Positions 46,248 to 58,243 of a DNA stretch of 64,000 nucleotides are shown here, in pieces. The notes beneath the pieces were generated by a model. It searched no databases. It had not been told where the DNA came from and saw only the letters and a list, made by a program, of their open reading frames with translations. How positions within the stretch are numbered: position 1 is the stretch's first letter; each line of letters begins with the position of its first letter. Made by a program: the position numbers and the translations under genes. Origin of the DNA: Paramecium octaurelia (lineage: Eukaryota; Ciliophora; Oligohymenophorea; Peniculida; Parameciidae); NCBI GenBank assembly GCA_905182995.1, contig CAJJDP010000043.1, positions 186,001 to 250,000 of the forward strand, given 5' to 3'.

Positions 46248-48244
46248 ATGATTATTGAAAATGAAGATAGTGATTTGGAAATTATTTCAAAGTATTTTAA
46301 AAATGAGGCGGACGAATTCGAAGTTTATGAGGTACTCTTACATTGTAAATTAAAGGCAACAAGATTTCTTAGCTATCACCATAGACAAGATGAAATACTA
46401 GAATTAATATCTGATCATTATTCATAATACAAAGAAAAAATTGATACTCTCATGAAGTAAAATGTATGTTCTATTTCAAGCATAGAAGAGGATTCTATTC
46501 TTTTTGACATGACAATTGATTTATGGGTTAAATTTAAATAAAAGTCTTAATGTATCAAAGATGTGTTAAAATATTTGGACATAAAGACTCCTGTATAAAA
46601 TTATATCACAAATATCCTATTAAAGTTAATCAAGTTGGAAGTAGAGAATAGATTATAGATGGTCACTCTATTGGAAATAAAAAGATATAGACAAGTCATT
46701 GTTACATTATCCAATCAATAAGCAATAGAAGATCCTCCTTTATAGCTTTTAGATTTGTTAATTTTGTTGCCAAATTATTAGTAATTTGAAAGAAGATTTT
46801 ACGAATAGAGTCAAATTTACTACAAGGAGTTTATTTTAGATACTAATCCCTCATAATCAGTTTAGATCGCAAATATCATATTCTAGGCTGAGAAAAAGCT
46901 TTCCAGTAAATTTTAAAATGAGTTTCAATTAAGACTTAATGAATTACTTAAACAACTAATATTCAACCAAGTCAATATGACTGACTTAGATTCTTTATAC
47001 TTTAATACTGAGATAATGCTCCATTATGTTCGATTTGCATAAGAAATAAATGCCCTTCCTAAATTACTATCCGCTCTGTATGCTTTATTATGATTTTTAG
47101 TCGAAAACACATTTATAAAGAAGTAATATGTATTTTATAACAACAACCAACATCAGCAATCGAGAATATGTTAAATTTAGAAAAGACTTGTCAAACTCTT
47201 TTCGAGCAATTACCAATGGAACATACTAATGCAACAATCATAACTCATGCTATTGAAGTAATTTATTGATTTATAATTAAGGATGCAGTAAATGAAAATT
47301 ATGAAAAGTATTCTTTCACTCTTGCCTCCGTAATCAATCTTTAGAATCAGCATTCCATTAAGAAATATAAGCATTTGATAAAATATTTAACGGATAAAGA
47401 GAGCTTTCAAAATTATTATGTTAAATTTCTTATCAAAAGGATTTTGAAAGAATATAATCAAAATGAATTAGAATTATTGAATGAACTACAGCCTTATTGT
47501 AATTCTGAATGGATTTCTGAGAGCTTAGAATTCATTAAAAATTCAAAAGAGTCTCAAAATCTCACTAATCAATTTTTACAAAAGCTTCGTTAAAAGAAGA
47601 GCCCAATCTAATTTCATTTTCATTTGATTCCTAAATCAATTTGGCCTTATCAAATTGAGAATTTAATACTACCTTCACCACTGAATCAGTTTGCAGACAA
47701 CTTCATTAAGAATTAATCTGAAGATCTATTATTCTAAAAAAAGAAGATAATATTTTAATCTAAATTGAGCAAACTGAATCTATTAGTCAAAATTGATCAT
47801 TAATTTGAATTAGAGTTGCCATTGGCTTAAGGGTTGGAGTTGCTTAGATTTAATGCTTAAAAAAGTATTAATTAAATCAGCAACTATAAATAATATAATG
47901 GACTTATTATTCGATCAGAGAATAATACCTTTAAGATTAATTATCAATATAAACATGCCAATTAACTTATGATATTAAATGAAGAGATTTAAATAGAGAT
48001 GGAAAAGAACCAATAAATCATCTCGGATTATTTGTATGTTGTTGATGCTGCAATTGTTAAGATCATTAAACAGAACAAAAAGATTAATTCAGAGAACTTG
48101 ATACAAGCGACATTTGATTTAATAAAAAAGGAATACCCTAGATTTATTGATTTGTGTGAATATGATATTATAGAGAAATAGATTGTTAGCTTATTAGAAA
48201 AGGAGATGATTAAATAAAGATTTGATGATTTTGAATTATTATGA
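46248..48244 (+). CDS. cullin-family E3 ubiquitin ligase scaffold, ~640 aa
   Basis: Cullins hold a RING protein and substrate adaptors. Starts MIIENEDSDLEIISKYFKNE. The N-terminal half is helical cullin-repeat-like. The cullin-homology region includes LIKYLTDKESFQNYYVKFLI, KRILKEYNQNELELLNELQ and ESLEFIKNSKESQNL. The C-terminal winged-helix neddylation domain is clear: DYLYVVDAAIVKIIKQNKKI then NSENLIQATFDLI and IIEKQIVSLLEKEMI; the expected Nedd8-acceptor Lys is in IVKIIK. Introns of 23-24 bp (gtactcttac...aaag; gtatgcttta...tttag; gtaatttattg...ttaag). Overall shorter and more divergent than human cullins, so the subtype is undetermined. Ends at TGA 48242-48244. Confidence 0.87.
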
Positions 48245-48348
48245 TCAAATTCTTATTAATAATTTAGCATAATCACTTCGAAAACAATGATGTAGATCAA
48301 AAATAGAGTGCATATTTAAATATAATAATTTAATTATATTTTATAATA

Positions 48349-49371
48349 ATGTAAGAGATCAAATAAGACAAGATAATGACGTAGAATTATAATATAGAAA
48401 CTACTGTGGAATAAAACTATCTGAAAATATATCTAAATGAAGAAACCTTTTAATAACCCTCAATCGAGTATTTATTAAATTGTCTCAATATTTCAGTCAA
48501 TAGGTATATTTAGCATTCCTATTTAAGAGTAGTCATCATTATTAAGTATCAAGCTTACTTTTAATTTATACAATAAAATTTAGTATTGGAAATGATAAGA
48601 AAGGCTCCCAAATTGCATTCTATATTTGTTTTGGGGGATGAGCAAATCGATGAATATAAAGATAAAAACATTTTTAGAATAGAATCAGTGAAAGAAATAG
48701 ACAATATCTTGGAAGGTTTGGAGAAGAAGAACAGTTTTGAGAACGAAAGGCTCAACAAATATGGAGTACCAATAATTATATAAGAATTACTAAAATACTT
48801 CAAGAATAATATGCATCATGAGGGTCTATTTAGGAAATGCGCATTAAATAGCGAAATTTAATAATTTATGGAGGAAATAAAGAACTATGATTTTACAAGA
48901 CTTCAGAATGCAAATCCTCATTTAGTGGCTTGTGTATTAAAATAGTATTTGGGTTAATTGGAAGTTCCTTTGATAAATACAGAATAAATCTTTTCCAAAG
49001 ATTTGAATGCTATTGGTGTTATTAATGATTTATCAGAAATAAATGCCAGAGTATTTTTTATGATTATTTCATTTTTTCAAGAAGTAGCAAAGTTTGAGGA
49101 GCAAAATAAGATGAATGCTAAAACATTGGGCATGCTAATTGCACCTTCGATGGTGAAGTTCTCAGCTTAAAATGATAATCCTTTGGAAAAAATTAATAAG
49201 ACTATTATGTTTCTGTAGAAGTATTTAGAAAATTTCCACAAATTTGTCCCCAACTTCCATTATGAGGATCTTTTGGAGAAGGAGGAGACAGAAGTTGGGG
49301 AAGGACTTGAAGATTGCAATTTGAAGGAGGAGTGGGCAAAAATGAATAAAGTAAAATAACATATAATATGA
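48349..49371 (+). CDS. RhoGAP-domain protein, ~340 aa
   Basis: GTPase-activating protein for Rho-type GTPases. The RhoGAP domain (~residues 140-320) shows NKYGVPIIIQELLKYFKNN, the arginine finger in HHEGLFRKCALNSE, NPHLVACVLKQYLGQLEVPL and KTLGMLIAPSMVKFS. The first ~130 residues (e.g. IIIKYQAYFQFIQQNLVLEM, APKLHSIFVLGDEQIDEY) could be a divergent CRAL-TRIO/Sec14 module, as in p50RhoGAP, but this is weak. No intron is strictly required; one 24-bp GT...AG pair (gtatatttagc...ttaag) lies near residue 45. C terminus acidic. Ends at TGA 49369-49371. Confidence 0.85.
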
Positions 49372-49409
49372 ATGAAAATTATTAAGAGTAATTTTAATTA
49401 TATTATTTC

Positions 49410-51314
49410 ATGCCACCTAAAACTAGAAGGAATGAGCTTAGTTCAAATCAGCTCAAAGTAAATGATAATACATAAAACTAATAGGAAGAAGGGAACAAGG
49501 CTTTTCTGAATAGTGAATATGACAAAGCAATTGCTCTGTACACAAAAGCCATTTGTAAGAATTGTCTTAATAATTTTAGAGATTGAAGAAAACCCAATCT
49601 ATTTCAATAATCGTTCCCAAGCATATTTTTATCTGGATGATTTAGAATTGGCCCTCCAAGACTGCAATAGGGCTTTATAGTTAAATCCAAATTATTTCAA
49701 GGCCTTATCAAATAAAGCCTAAATTCTTTATGAGATGGGATACATTCAAGTATTTCTTTGATCTAATGCAGGATGCTATTTAATGTTTAGAATCCTCAAA
49801 CCATCATACATCAGAGATCGAGAAATTATTGAATCAATATAAATCATAAGCTCTCTAAGTAACACTCATTATACAATAAGTCTTCGATTGATTCAGGAGA
49901 GCTCGACAAATAGAAGAGACTTTTGGAATGGCTTAAGACTGGACAAGCCCTCTTCCCTAAAATAAAGATTGAAAGTTATGCAGAGGATTATAGAGGAGTC
50001 AACGCAAGGAAAGCGATAAGTTCAAAAGAAGTCATCCTTTTCGTTCCTAGATCCCATATGATAACTTTAGAAATGGCAAAAGAAACACCAGTAGCTAAAA
50101 AAATAATTCAATATAGACTTGATTTATTATCACCCAAACACTCATTCCTCTCTACTTTTTTATTGTAAGAGAAGAAAAAGTAGGATTCCTTTTGGAAACC
50201 CTACTTGGATGTACTTCCAAAATCATACTCTAATTTTCCAATCTTTTTCAATGACTGTGATTTGGAATGGCTGAAAGGATCTCCTTTTTTAAGTATTATA
50301 CGTTTTTAACATTTTAGAATAAGTAAAAGATAAGATCACAGATCTAAAAAAGGATTATTGTGACATCTGTTAAGTAGCTCCAGAGTTCCTCTAACATTCA
50401 TTTGATGAATTCTGTTGGGCCAGGATGACTGCAAGCAGCAGAATCTTTGGTATCAACATCAAAGGAGTTAAAACCGATGCCTTTGTCCCTTTGGCAGACA
50501 TGCTTAATCACAAGCGTCCTAAATTGACATCTTGGTGTTATTCTGATGAGAGATAAGGATTTATCATTGAAACAGATGAAAATATAGAAAAAGGTTAAAT
50601 GATCTTTGACAGTTATGGCAGCAAATGTAATTCTAGATTTCTACTCAATTATGGATTTGTTGTCGATGATAACAATGCCAATGAAGTAAATCTGATGGTT
50701 GAACCTGATGGAACTATTCCATTGATTCAATTGAAGGAAGGACTTTCACGAGAAACCTTTTAATTCCCAAAATCCTTTAGATTAGTCATCGATCCAAATG
50801 GTATAATGTATTTATATCACATAGATGTGAGTTTTTCTGATTTTATGAGTTTCATTAGATTTATTCTTATCAAAGAGGAATAAGAATGTGTAAATCTTCT
50901 TGGAAAAAATTCACATATAAAACCTACCAAAATCCACTTCATTGGCATCTAAAATGAATTAGCTATGTGGAATCTTATCGAAAACTTATGCATTCGTGCC
51001 CTTAATCAATATCCAACAACATTAGAAGTAAAATCCTTATGTTATTTTAAGTAAGACTTAGAAATACTCAAAATATGTGAACTGACAACCAATCAAAGGA
51101 ATTGTCTCATATTAAGAATGGGTGAAAAAAAAATACTTAACTTTTATAAATAATTCAGTGAAAAAATGAGATAATTGTTTTCAAATTTTGATTTTTTTGT
51201 AAGCTAATTTATGTTTATAAATAGGAATTGAAAAAAATCCTATAAATTCAAGAAAACTACCATTACTTCAATTATTTAAACAGGATAAATAATTACCTTA
51301 AAAATCAAAACTGA
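49410..51314 (+). CDS. TPR-SET protein lysine methyltransferase (SETD3/Rubisco-LSMT-like), ~590 aa
   Basis: Residues ~25-110 form TPR repeats (EEGNKAFLNSEYDKAIALYT; PIYFNNRSQAYFYLDDLELA; LNPNYFKALSNKAQI). A SET domain of the SETD3/LSMT type follows: VNARKAISSKEVILFVPRSH, then ARMTASSRIFGINIKG, AFVPLADMLNH (cofactor-site NH) and IFDSYGSKCNSRFLLNYGFV, with a helical substrate-binding C-terminal region. Introns: gtaagaattgtc...ttag (25 bp), gtatttctttg...gcag (22 bp), gtaacactcatt...ataag (22 bp), gtattatacg...tttag (25 bp), gtaaaatccttatg...ttaag (24 bp) and gtaagctaattt...aatag (26 bp). Removing the last extends the protein past an in-frame TGA to 51312-51314. A TPR repeat fused to this SET subclass is uncommon outside protists as far as I know. 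Confidence 0.87.
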
Positions 51315-51386
51315 AAATTATAATTATAAATAAATTTCAATTTAATGATAAAAAATACATTATACATCTATATATATAATTTGAAA

Positions 51387-53265
51387 TCACAAATATTATT
51401 TCATAAACTCCTCAACTTCAGCTTTTAAATCATTTAAATTTGTATCAGTAGTCTTTGGAAACCCTATAGCAGTGCCATTTATTATCAAAACATTTTAATT
51501 TGGAAAATTTGAATATAGTGCTGGAATCTAATTTAAATTAGATATCGTGTATATGTTTAAACTGAATATATTATAATACATACTTCGTTTTTATGTCCTT
51601 CAAAATAGTAAGTAATGCATCTGTCATGGCATCATTCTAATAGTATAAAATGATTTGCTTTTTATCGTTTTAATTGCTATTTAGGAAATTAAAATAATCC
51701 AAATTGATCTCCTGAATCTTATCAAGATCCTGAGACAAGTAATCAATATTATGTATTCTCTCCTCAGAAGTTAGTTAGAGAAGATTGTTTAATTGTTAGT
51801 CAATTACCTCGAATCGTTCTACAAATTATATGTCTTTTAGGAAGTATTTTTCATAGAGTTTTGCTGTTTGTGGAAATAGCTATCTTGAATAAGATATAGA
51901 ATTAAAAATATTAAAGAGAACAAACCTGCTTTAAAATTTGTTTAGGTGAGGCAACAATTCTTCTAATTGATTTGTTGCTGATATCACAAATTCTAATTTG
52001 TCCTTATACTTCTCATAAAGTTTGAAGAATAATGATATCCTGAAATGATTCTAATGAATATATTAATTTTTAATATACATCTAATCTATTTTGATGCTTA
52101 GGATCTAATTGTAGACTGACCACTAATTTATCATTTTAGTTTTTATGATTTTGGATTTTTCTAATAAATGCAGCTATATTACACTTTCTACTATTCTTCA
52201 AATAGAAGACTCTAGGTAAACTAAATTATTAAAGTTCAAAAGTAAATTGGCTTTTTAACTGTTTTTTATCAGTGACTGTATTTGATTCAAGTCTGCAATT
52301 CTATTATTTCCATTCATTAAATGATTCATATTTTAAATTGCCAATTTGTTCTTTATTTATCAATTGGGGTATTATTTAATTTCTTTCATTGATTATGCAG
52401 TTTGAATATTTTTGCAAGATGTCATTTCTAAACAACAGAATATCATCGTCTTTTAAATTCAAATCTTTGCATAATTCTTTATTGTCTATAATGAGGAATT
52501 TGGAGTTTTAATCAACTGTTTTCTTATCTAAAAACTAGAAGGATATTTTCTTAAATAATTTGAGTTTAGGATCTTGGCTATTAGACTTAATGAAAACAGG
52601 AGAGTCTAATTAATAATAGCTTTCTAAGATAATTGATTCGAACTATTCCTTTGTTGTAACAGTTTAGTACATATCAATAAATCTCGAAACACGTGTTCTA
52701 TTGTGATTAATAGGTATTACAAAATTTTATCTATATTATTTTTTTGATAAAAGTTGTGTTTTTTAAAAGGAAAGTAAACATAATCATCTGAATGTGGAGT
52801 TTTAAAAAAAATATCAATTTTCTGATATTCATCCTCCTCATATATCTTGATATTTTTAACACTATTGACTAATTTAGTGATAGATTTCAAAGAGGGTCTA
52901 GAAACAGTGTAAACATGACCTATGTTAAATAAATGAAATACAATCAATTTATAGTTTATCTGCTATTTATTACAATTTCTTGGCCACTTCAATGGCTTCT
53001 TTTTCACCATATCCTCCATCGAGTTCGTCTTTGTAGATAACCAAGAAGAAATAATCTTTCCGATTCCCAAGGACATTTTGAACAAAGATTAATTAATTCA
53101 TTTGTCGGACTGGAAAGTGATATGGAATTACGAATTACTTTCATTGGAACAATGAATAGGCCTATTCCGATAGGTATGGTAGATTAAATAAGGCAAGGCC
53201 AAACAACTGATCCTGGTAAACAATTTAGGTGCTGTCAAATTCCTGAGGAGTCTGAGTCGATTCAT
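51387..53265 (-). CDS. hypothetical protein, probably mitochondrial, ~570 aa
   Basis: Starts MNRLRLLRNLTAPKLFTRIS, an Arg/Leu-rich amphipathic leader with a following hydrophobic patch (CLALPYLIY), resembling a mitochondrial presequence plus anchor. The rest alternates alpha/beta stretches: DYFFLVIYKDELDGGYGEKE, RPSLKSITKLVNSVKNIKIY, NSKFLIIDNKELCKDL, LPRVFYLKNSRKCN and QNVLIINGTAIGFP. Strand-helix units of this kind might be repeated thioredoxin-like folds without CxxC motifs; this is a guess. Introns: gtaattcgtaatt...tccag (29 bp), gtcatgtttac...tctag (22 bp), gtaatacctatt...aatag (23 bp), gtatattaaaaat...attag (28 bp), and an unusually long ~56-bp one near the 3' end. Divergent start 24 bp from the next gene. 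Confidence 0.72.
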
Positions 53266-53289
53266 ATAAATAATTAATAATTAAATAAA
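53266..53289. promoter_or_regulatory. 24-bp divergent intergenic region
   Basis: Only 24 bases, all A/T, separate the start codon of the minus-strand gene ending its 5' side at 53265 from the plus-strand ATG at 53290. Any promoter must be extremely compact, shared, or overlap coding sequence. Confidence 0.55.
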
Positions 53290-53629
53290 ATGCAGAATTA
53301 TGCACTTTTGGGAATCACTCTTATATTAGTGGTTGTGTATATGCTAATGACTACTATTGAAAAGACAACCTCATACTTCGGGAAAAGATCGTCACTTAAT
53401 CAAATTGAAGACAAATACGAGTCACTAAGAAAATAGAGGAGAGAAATGCTTGTAAGTTAGTATGTTATTTCTTTAGTAACACTATTACTGGGCTTAATCA
53501 AATAATGAGAGAGATAAGGAGAAGAAACTTGAAACTTAAATCTTTAAGATTGATGATGAATTAGAAGAGTTGAGAAATGACTTTGAATCATTTAAAGCTG
53601 GCAAGAAAGTTCCTTTGAAGAAAATATGA
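53290..53629 (+). CDS. small single-pass membrane coiled-coil protein, ~104 aa
   Basis: Starts MQNYALLGITLILVVVYMLM, a signal-anchor-like transmembrane helix, followed by a Lys/Arg-Ser linker (EKTTSYFGKRSS) and a charged coiled coil (NQIEDKYESLRKQRREML; KLETQIFKIDDELEELRND). One 25-bp intron (gtaagttagtatg...tttag). Ends KKVPLKKI and TGA 53627-53629. Architecture resembles small tail-or-head-anchored organelle contact or assembly proteins. No family recognised. Confidence 0.8.
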
Positions 53630-53659
53630 TTTAAATACATTCATAAATCAGACATCATC

Positions 53660-56337
53660 TCAAAGTTTTTTGTATTATTCAAAAAGTCTAATTATCTATT
53701 TATTACATAAAAAACATATATATACCTTAGTCTTATTGTAATGTCTGGCCATATCGATAGGAGTTATATTTTATTAGTCCATTATGTAAGGATCAGCTCC
53801 ATTTTAGAGTAACCTAAACTTAAAGTTGATAATACCATTCCACAAAATCCTAGTTTCCCTTTAAAACTGCAACATGAAGTGGAGTAATTCCATCATAATT
53901 TTGGGAATTCACATCGTTTGCAGAGTACACAAAATGTGATTGTTTCATCATCATTATTCTGTTCTTTTGGACTGCTTCAAAAAGGTAATCTACTTTGATC
54001 TTGTTTTACTGTAAGGGCAATCTTAAACTTTAAAAAGTCTTAGGAGTTGGAGTTGAAGTTCCAGTGCTTAGATTGAAACTTCTCTTTTCACTGTTCTTTC
54101 GACTATTTTCATCGGTTCTGATATTCCCAAAGTTTATTTAGTCTTTAGCAATTGCTTTACATCTCTCTAATTATTTATTAAGATAAAAAAAAGACACTTA
54201 TTGATCCTATCCCGTTTCAATTTGATGCACCATATTTTCGCAATTGTCTTTGAACAAATAGTAGATTTACTTTCTTCTTTCTTCAAGCTTTTGTCTGAGT
54301 TTCTTTTCCCTAAATAATGATCTCAATTTTCTTTAAATAACTATTGCAGCCCTTATTTCCTTTTAAGTAGGTTAATAATTGGGACTCTTCCAATGTTCTA
54401 ATTCTGGTTAAGTAGGAGGACCTCCAGAATAAAACTTCTTGAAATTCTTCCTCTATCTCAAGGCAGGGTGACTCTTTAATCCAAGTTTAAATTTCTCCTA
54501 TTCATATTTATTATATTAGGCAGATATGGGATTTATATAAGCTAATTCATTTTCTTCAGCTTCTAGCTTTTTGTCTATGAGTAACTTAGTAGAAGGATGA
54601 AAAAGATGCCTTTTTATGTTCTAGGTAAATTGTCCTCCAATGGTACTCTTGGGTCTAGCCATCGCCTTTAAATACTCTTGTCTCTTATTTTTGACTGAAG
54701 CTCCTCTAGGACTCTAAGTCTAAAGTTGTTTTTAACTTTTGAACTATTACTGAGAGGAATAATTGTATTAATTATCTTCCTCACTAAAATCTATGTATTA
54801 TTTTCTTCTCTCTTTTTCAAGAACATAATCATTTAATTTATTGATGAATTGCTTTTCAGTAATCTTGCCCATCAAGTAATCTTTGAGTTGTGTTGCTCCT
54901 GGAATTTCACTCGGTATTTTTTCTTCAAATTTACCAGTTCTTTCCATGTGTTTCACAACTGTCTTGCAAACTTTAATGTATTTTCTATTTAACTCCATAT
55001 TATAGGCATCTATTGATTATTTCAATAAGAGTTATTCTCTTTTGACTAGTTTCTCCTTCGTCTTTTAGATCTTAACCCTAATGTACTATAATCTAGCCTT
55101 CATGGTTGCTGTTTTCATTTCCTCATAGTCGTTTAATATTTATTCTGCTAAGGATAATTCCATATTAAAAAGGAGATCAGGATTAACCTAATTTGCAGCT
55201 CTCTAAAAGAAATCTCGATCGAGACAAGCATTTAATAATTCACTTGTGTTAGCTAGAAATTGAAGTTCTTAAGCCGTTAGAAATTCACCATCTGTGTATT
55301 TGTTAAGGATGTGTTCTCTTTATTACTTCTTCTTTTCATTCAAGGTCATTTATTGCAAAATGGGCAGAAATCCTAAATCATTCCAATTCGAACACGCAAT
55401 TTCATTCCTATATAGACTAATACAAATACGTAAATAGTTATTTTGTTTGGCTTCTTTATTTTGTAAAGATTTATTCTTGTTGATTATCCCAGGCAACTTC
55501 ATATAGTGAGTGTTTAGTGCTGTCTTGCTTGTTGGTTTCATCATTCTGCTAATTTGAGTGTTTATTCTATTTTTCTTTGATTTATTTCAATCTATCTTAC
55601 CCCAAGGATTTTAGGAAGTGAAACTCATTGGAATGACCATACTTCTCCATGTTTTCAAAGATATTTCGAGTAGTAATGACTTATACGTTTTTGAGCATGA
55701 GAGGCTGGTTCTAAGACTTAAGGGCTAATTATTGATTCTCGTAATCATTCAATTTATCAACTACTATTTATCGTAACTTATTTTTCAATTGTTCATATTT
55801 TGTTTTTAATTACAACCATTTGAAATGTCTCTTAGTTTAATTATTTAATTTCTCCTTCTTCATTTATAAATCAACTTCCTTGCATTTCTATTCTTTTAGA
55901 AATATCTTGTCTGACCAATTTTTGAGTAATGTATCAATGGTGCTGTTCATTTGGTGCTTGATGTATTCGCTTGCTTAATTAGGATTAATTACTGTCTCTC
56001 TTGCGAAGTCTTTAGCTGGTTTAAGTTGGTAGGATTAATGTCAAATGCCTTCAAAATGCTAAAAGAGAGTAAGGAGAAATAAGAACCTTTAACTCATTCT
56101 ATTTAGTGGTTAACTCTAATGTTGCAAGAGATTAGTCATCTATAATCCTTGGACTGCCGTTTGTATGAGGATCGTTCCAAATAGAGATGTGGGACTGCTG
56201 ACTTCAGGATCGCTATTGTCTTCGAATTGTTTGAATTTTTGATCGATTTCTTTATAATTATCATATTCGTATTTTGGATGGGGTGTCTTGATCTTGTTGA
56301 TTCTTTCCCAAGTCTTAATTGATTTATATTTCTGCAT
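53660..56337 (-). CDS. coiled-coil protein with IQ motif and C-terminal ankyrin repeats, ~850 aa
   Basis: Starts MQKYKSIKTWERINKIKTPH. The bulk is long charged coiled coil (KCKEVDLQMKKEKLNNQTKR; LKTKYEQLKNKLRQIVVDKL; KEKLVKREQLLLKQSIDAYN). Near residue 640 an IQ-like calmodulin-binding motif occurs (AAIVIQRKLRSLFREKKLRQ). The C terminus has ankyrin repeats (NYDGITPLHVAVLKGNQDFV; QNGADPYIMDQQNITPIDMA). Introns of 22 and 30 bp (gtattatcaac...tttag; gtatatatatg...aatag) lie in the ankyrin part; the join between the first ~65 residues and the coiled coil near 56,050-56,180, and one near 55,400, need introns I did not fix. Ankyrin-IQ-coiled-coil proteins are frequent in cilia (inversin-like). Ends at TGA 53660-53662. 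Confidence 0.78.
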
Positions 56338-56479
56338 TTTAATAATAATTCAATAAAATTAACACTCAAAAACTAAATGCTACTAAGACCAATGTATAGC
56401 AATAATATTATAAATTTAATCAATATATTATTCACAAGTTCAATTAGATGATATTAATTAATTAATAAATCAATTAGAA

Positions 56480-58168
56480 ATGGATATCACTTTGACTTTC
56501 AAAGATCCTCAGGAAGAAATTAATTATGGACTTTACTCCCACAAGATAGATTTTAATTTATTTAGAAGACTTCTCTACAGCATGTTGCTAGGGTCTTTTT
56601 CAGGGTCTGTCTATTTTCTCATAATTGGGAACTATTTATATATTACTTTGGGTAGCTACATGTTCATTTAGACAATTATAGCAATTTTGCTTTCCAAAAA
56701 ATCCATATAATATCTCAATATAGTTGCTCTGGTGTATCAGATCGAAATTTAAACACTGTTAGCTACCCTAATCACCTTATTGGACAACTCTCTGCAAAGA
56801 GGCACCATTATGATAATCACCACTGCTGCATTTCAAATGTCAGTGTGGTAAATTTGATATATAAAACTCTCTAGCTTATCCATAGGTACGAAGTGCACTT
56901 TGAAGCTTCTAGTGAGCCTTTATTCAACCATGATTTAATTAGTACTTAGTTTACTTATTGAAACTGTAAGTCTCGTTTGGATCGGATTCGCATTCTTCTC
57001 CCTTTTGTTTGCCTTTCAAGTGACATATTACCAAGAATTCGAAAAGAGATAAAAGTATACTCTTCACTAAAATGCCCAAAAAATAAAAGAGAATTTATTG
57101 AATCAAATTGAAATTCCCATTCTTAAATGTTTCAGTAATGAAAACGATCTCAAATTGATTTATTAGGAATCTAATAAATGTGCTTAGAATACACTTAGAA
57201 TTACTGATCAAAACAGTTTTATCAAATTCACAAGAGAAGTCATCATTTTAGAAGGCAAAACCACTTCTATATTAACAAAATAATCTTCTACTCTGTAGTT
57301 TTCAGGTAAATAGAACCTTGAATAATTGATCCACAGATTTTTTAAAAAACAAGTCGGAGAAGATTCCATACTTCATAAAACCTTTTAGGCTTATAGATGC
57401 AGAGTGAAGCACTTATCCTAAGAGTATTTGTGTCAACTTATTTTGCTACATGAAGATCAACCGTTGTGCGTAATATATCTTTAAAAAACTTACGATGATT
57501 TTATCATAAAAACCAATGAGAAAATGGTTGTATTAAATCAATTATTAAAAAGATGTGTCAAAGAAAATTTTGAGAAAATCAGTACTCAATAAGAATGTAT
57601 ATCTTTGTTATATAGAAATTTGAAGTAAAACAATTTGACCGAAATCATAAATAAATTAGCTCAAGAACTCTTCTCACTCAATATCTTCTTTGCCAATTGC
57701 AAAATCTTGTTTAATTCTTAACATTTACACTTTACAACCAAAAAGCAACACAATCTAATAGGGCTTGTTCAATAGATTGTATTCCATTTCAAACACTCCT
57801 TACAATTTAAATCTATTTAAGTATCCTTAAAATCAAAATCTGATATTATGGTGGAAGAAAATGACATTCTTATTAGACAATTGTTTTACAACATCATAGA
57901 GAATGCCATTCAATTTGCTAAAGACAAGATTAAGATTGAAATCAACTCAAATTACGACACCAACATTAACTATTAAATTATTGAAATTACATTTTCCAAT
58001 ACCATAGAGTTAAACCTCCAAAAAAATAATAGTGAAAGTAGGTAATTAAGAATGGGGCATTTGGTTGTAAATAAGATTCTAAAATTAATAAGCCCCTATT
58101 CTTAATTATAAATCTATTAAGATGAAAGTAATTATAGTGTAAAGTTTTATTTGTTTCACCAATTTTGA
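56480..58168 (+). CDS. multi-TM protein with a divergent histidine-kinase-like ATPase domain, ~550 aa
   Basis: Starts MDITLTFKDPQEEINYGLYS. About six hydrophobic segments lie in residues ~30-195 (LLGSFSGSVYFLIIGNYLYI; LVYQIEIQTLLATLITLL; LVLSLLIETVSLVWIGFAFF). Then a PAS-like or linker stretch, a helical region (~330-420), and at ~450-545 a GHKL/HATPase_c-like tail: the N-box-like ILIRQLFYNIIENAIQFAKD, a beta strand KIKIEINS, and a reduced G-box in RMGHLVVNKILKLI. The canonical H-box (HExxTPL) and the DxGxG loop were not found, so it may not be a functional histidine kinase. One 27-bp intron (gtaaatttgat...tctag). Ends at TGA 58166-58168. Confidence 0.68.
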
Positions 58169-58243
58169 TTTTTGTTAAATACAAAACTTTATATATAAAA
58201 AATTTAACATAAATTTTAATTTAAATTAATAACTGATTCAATC

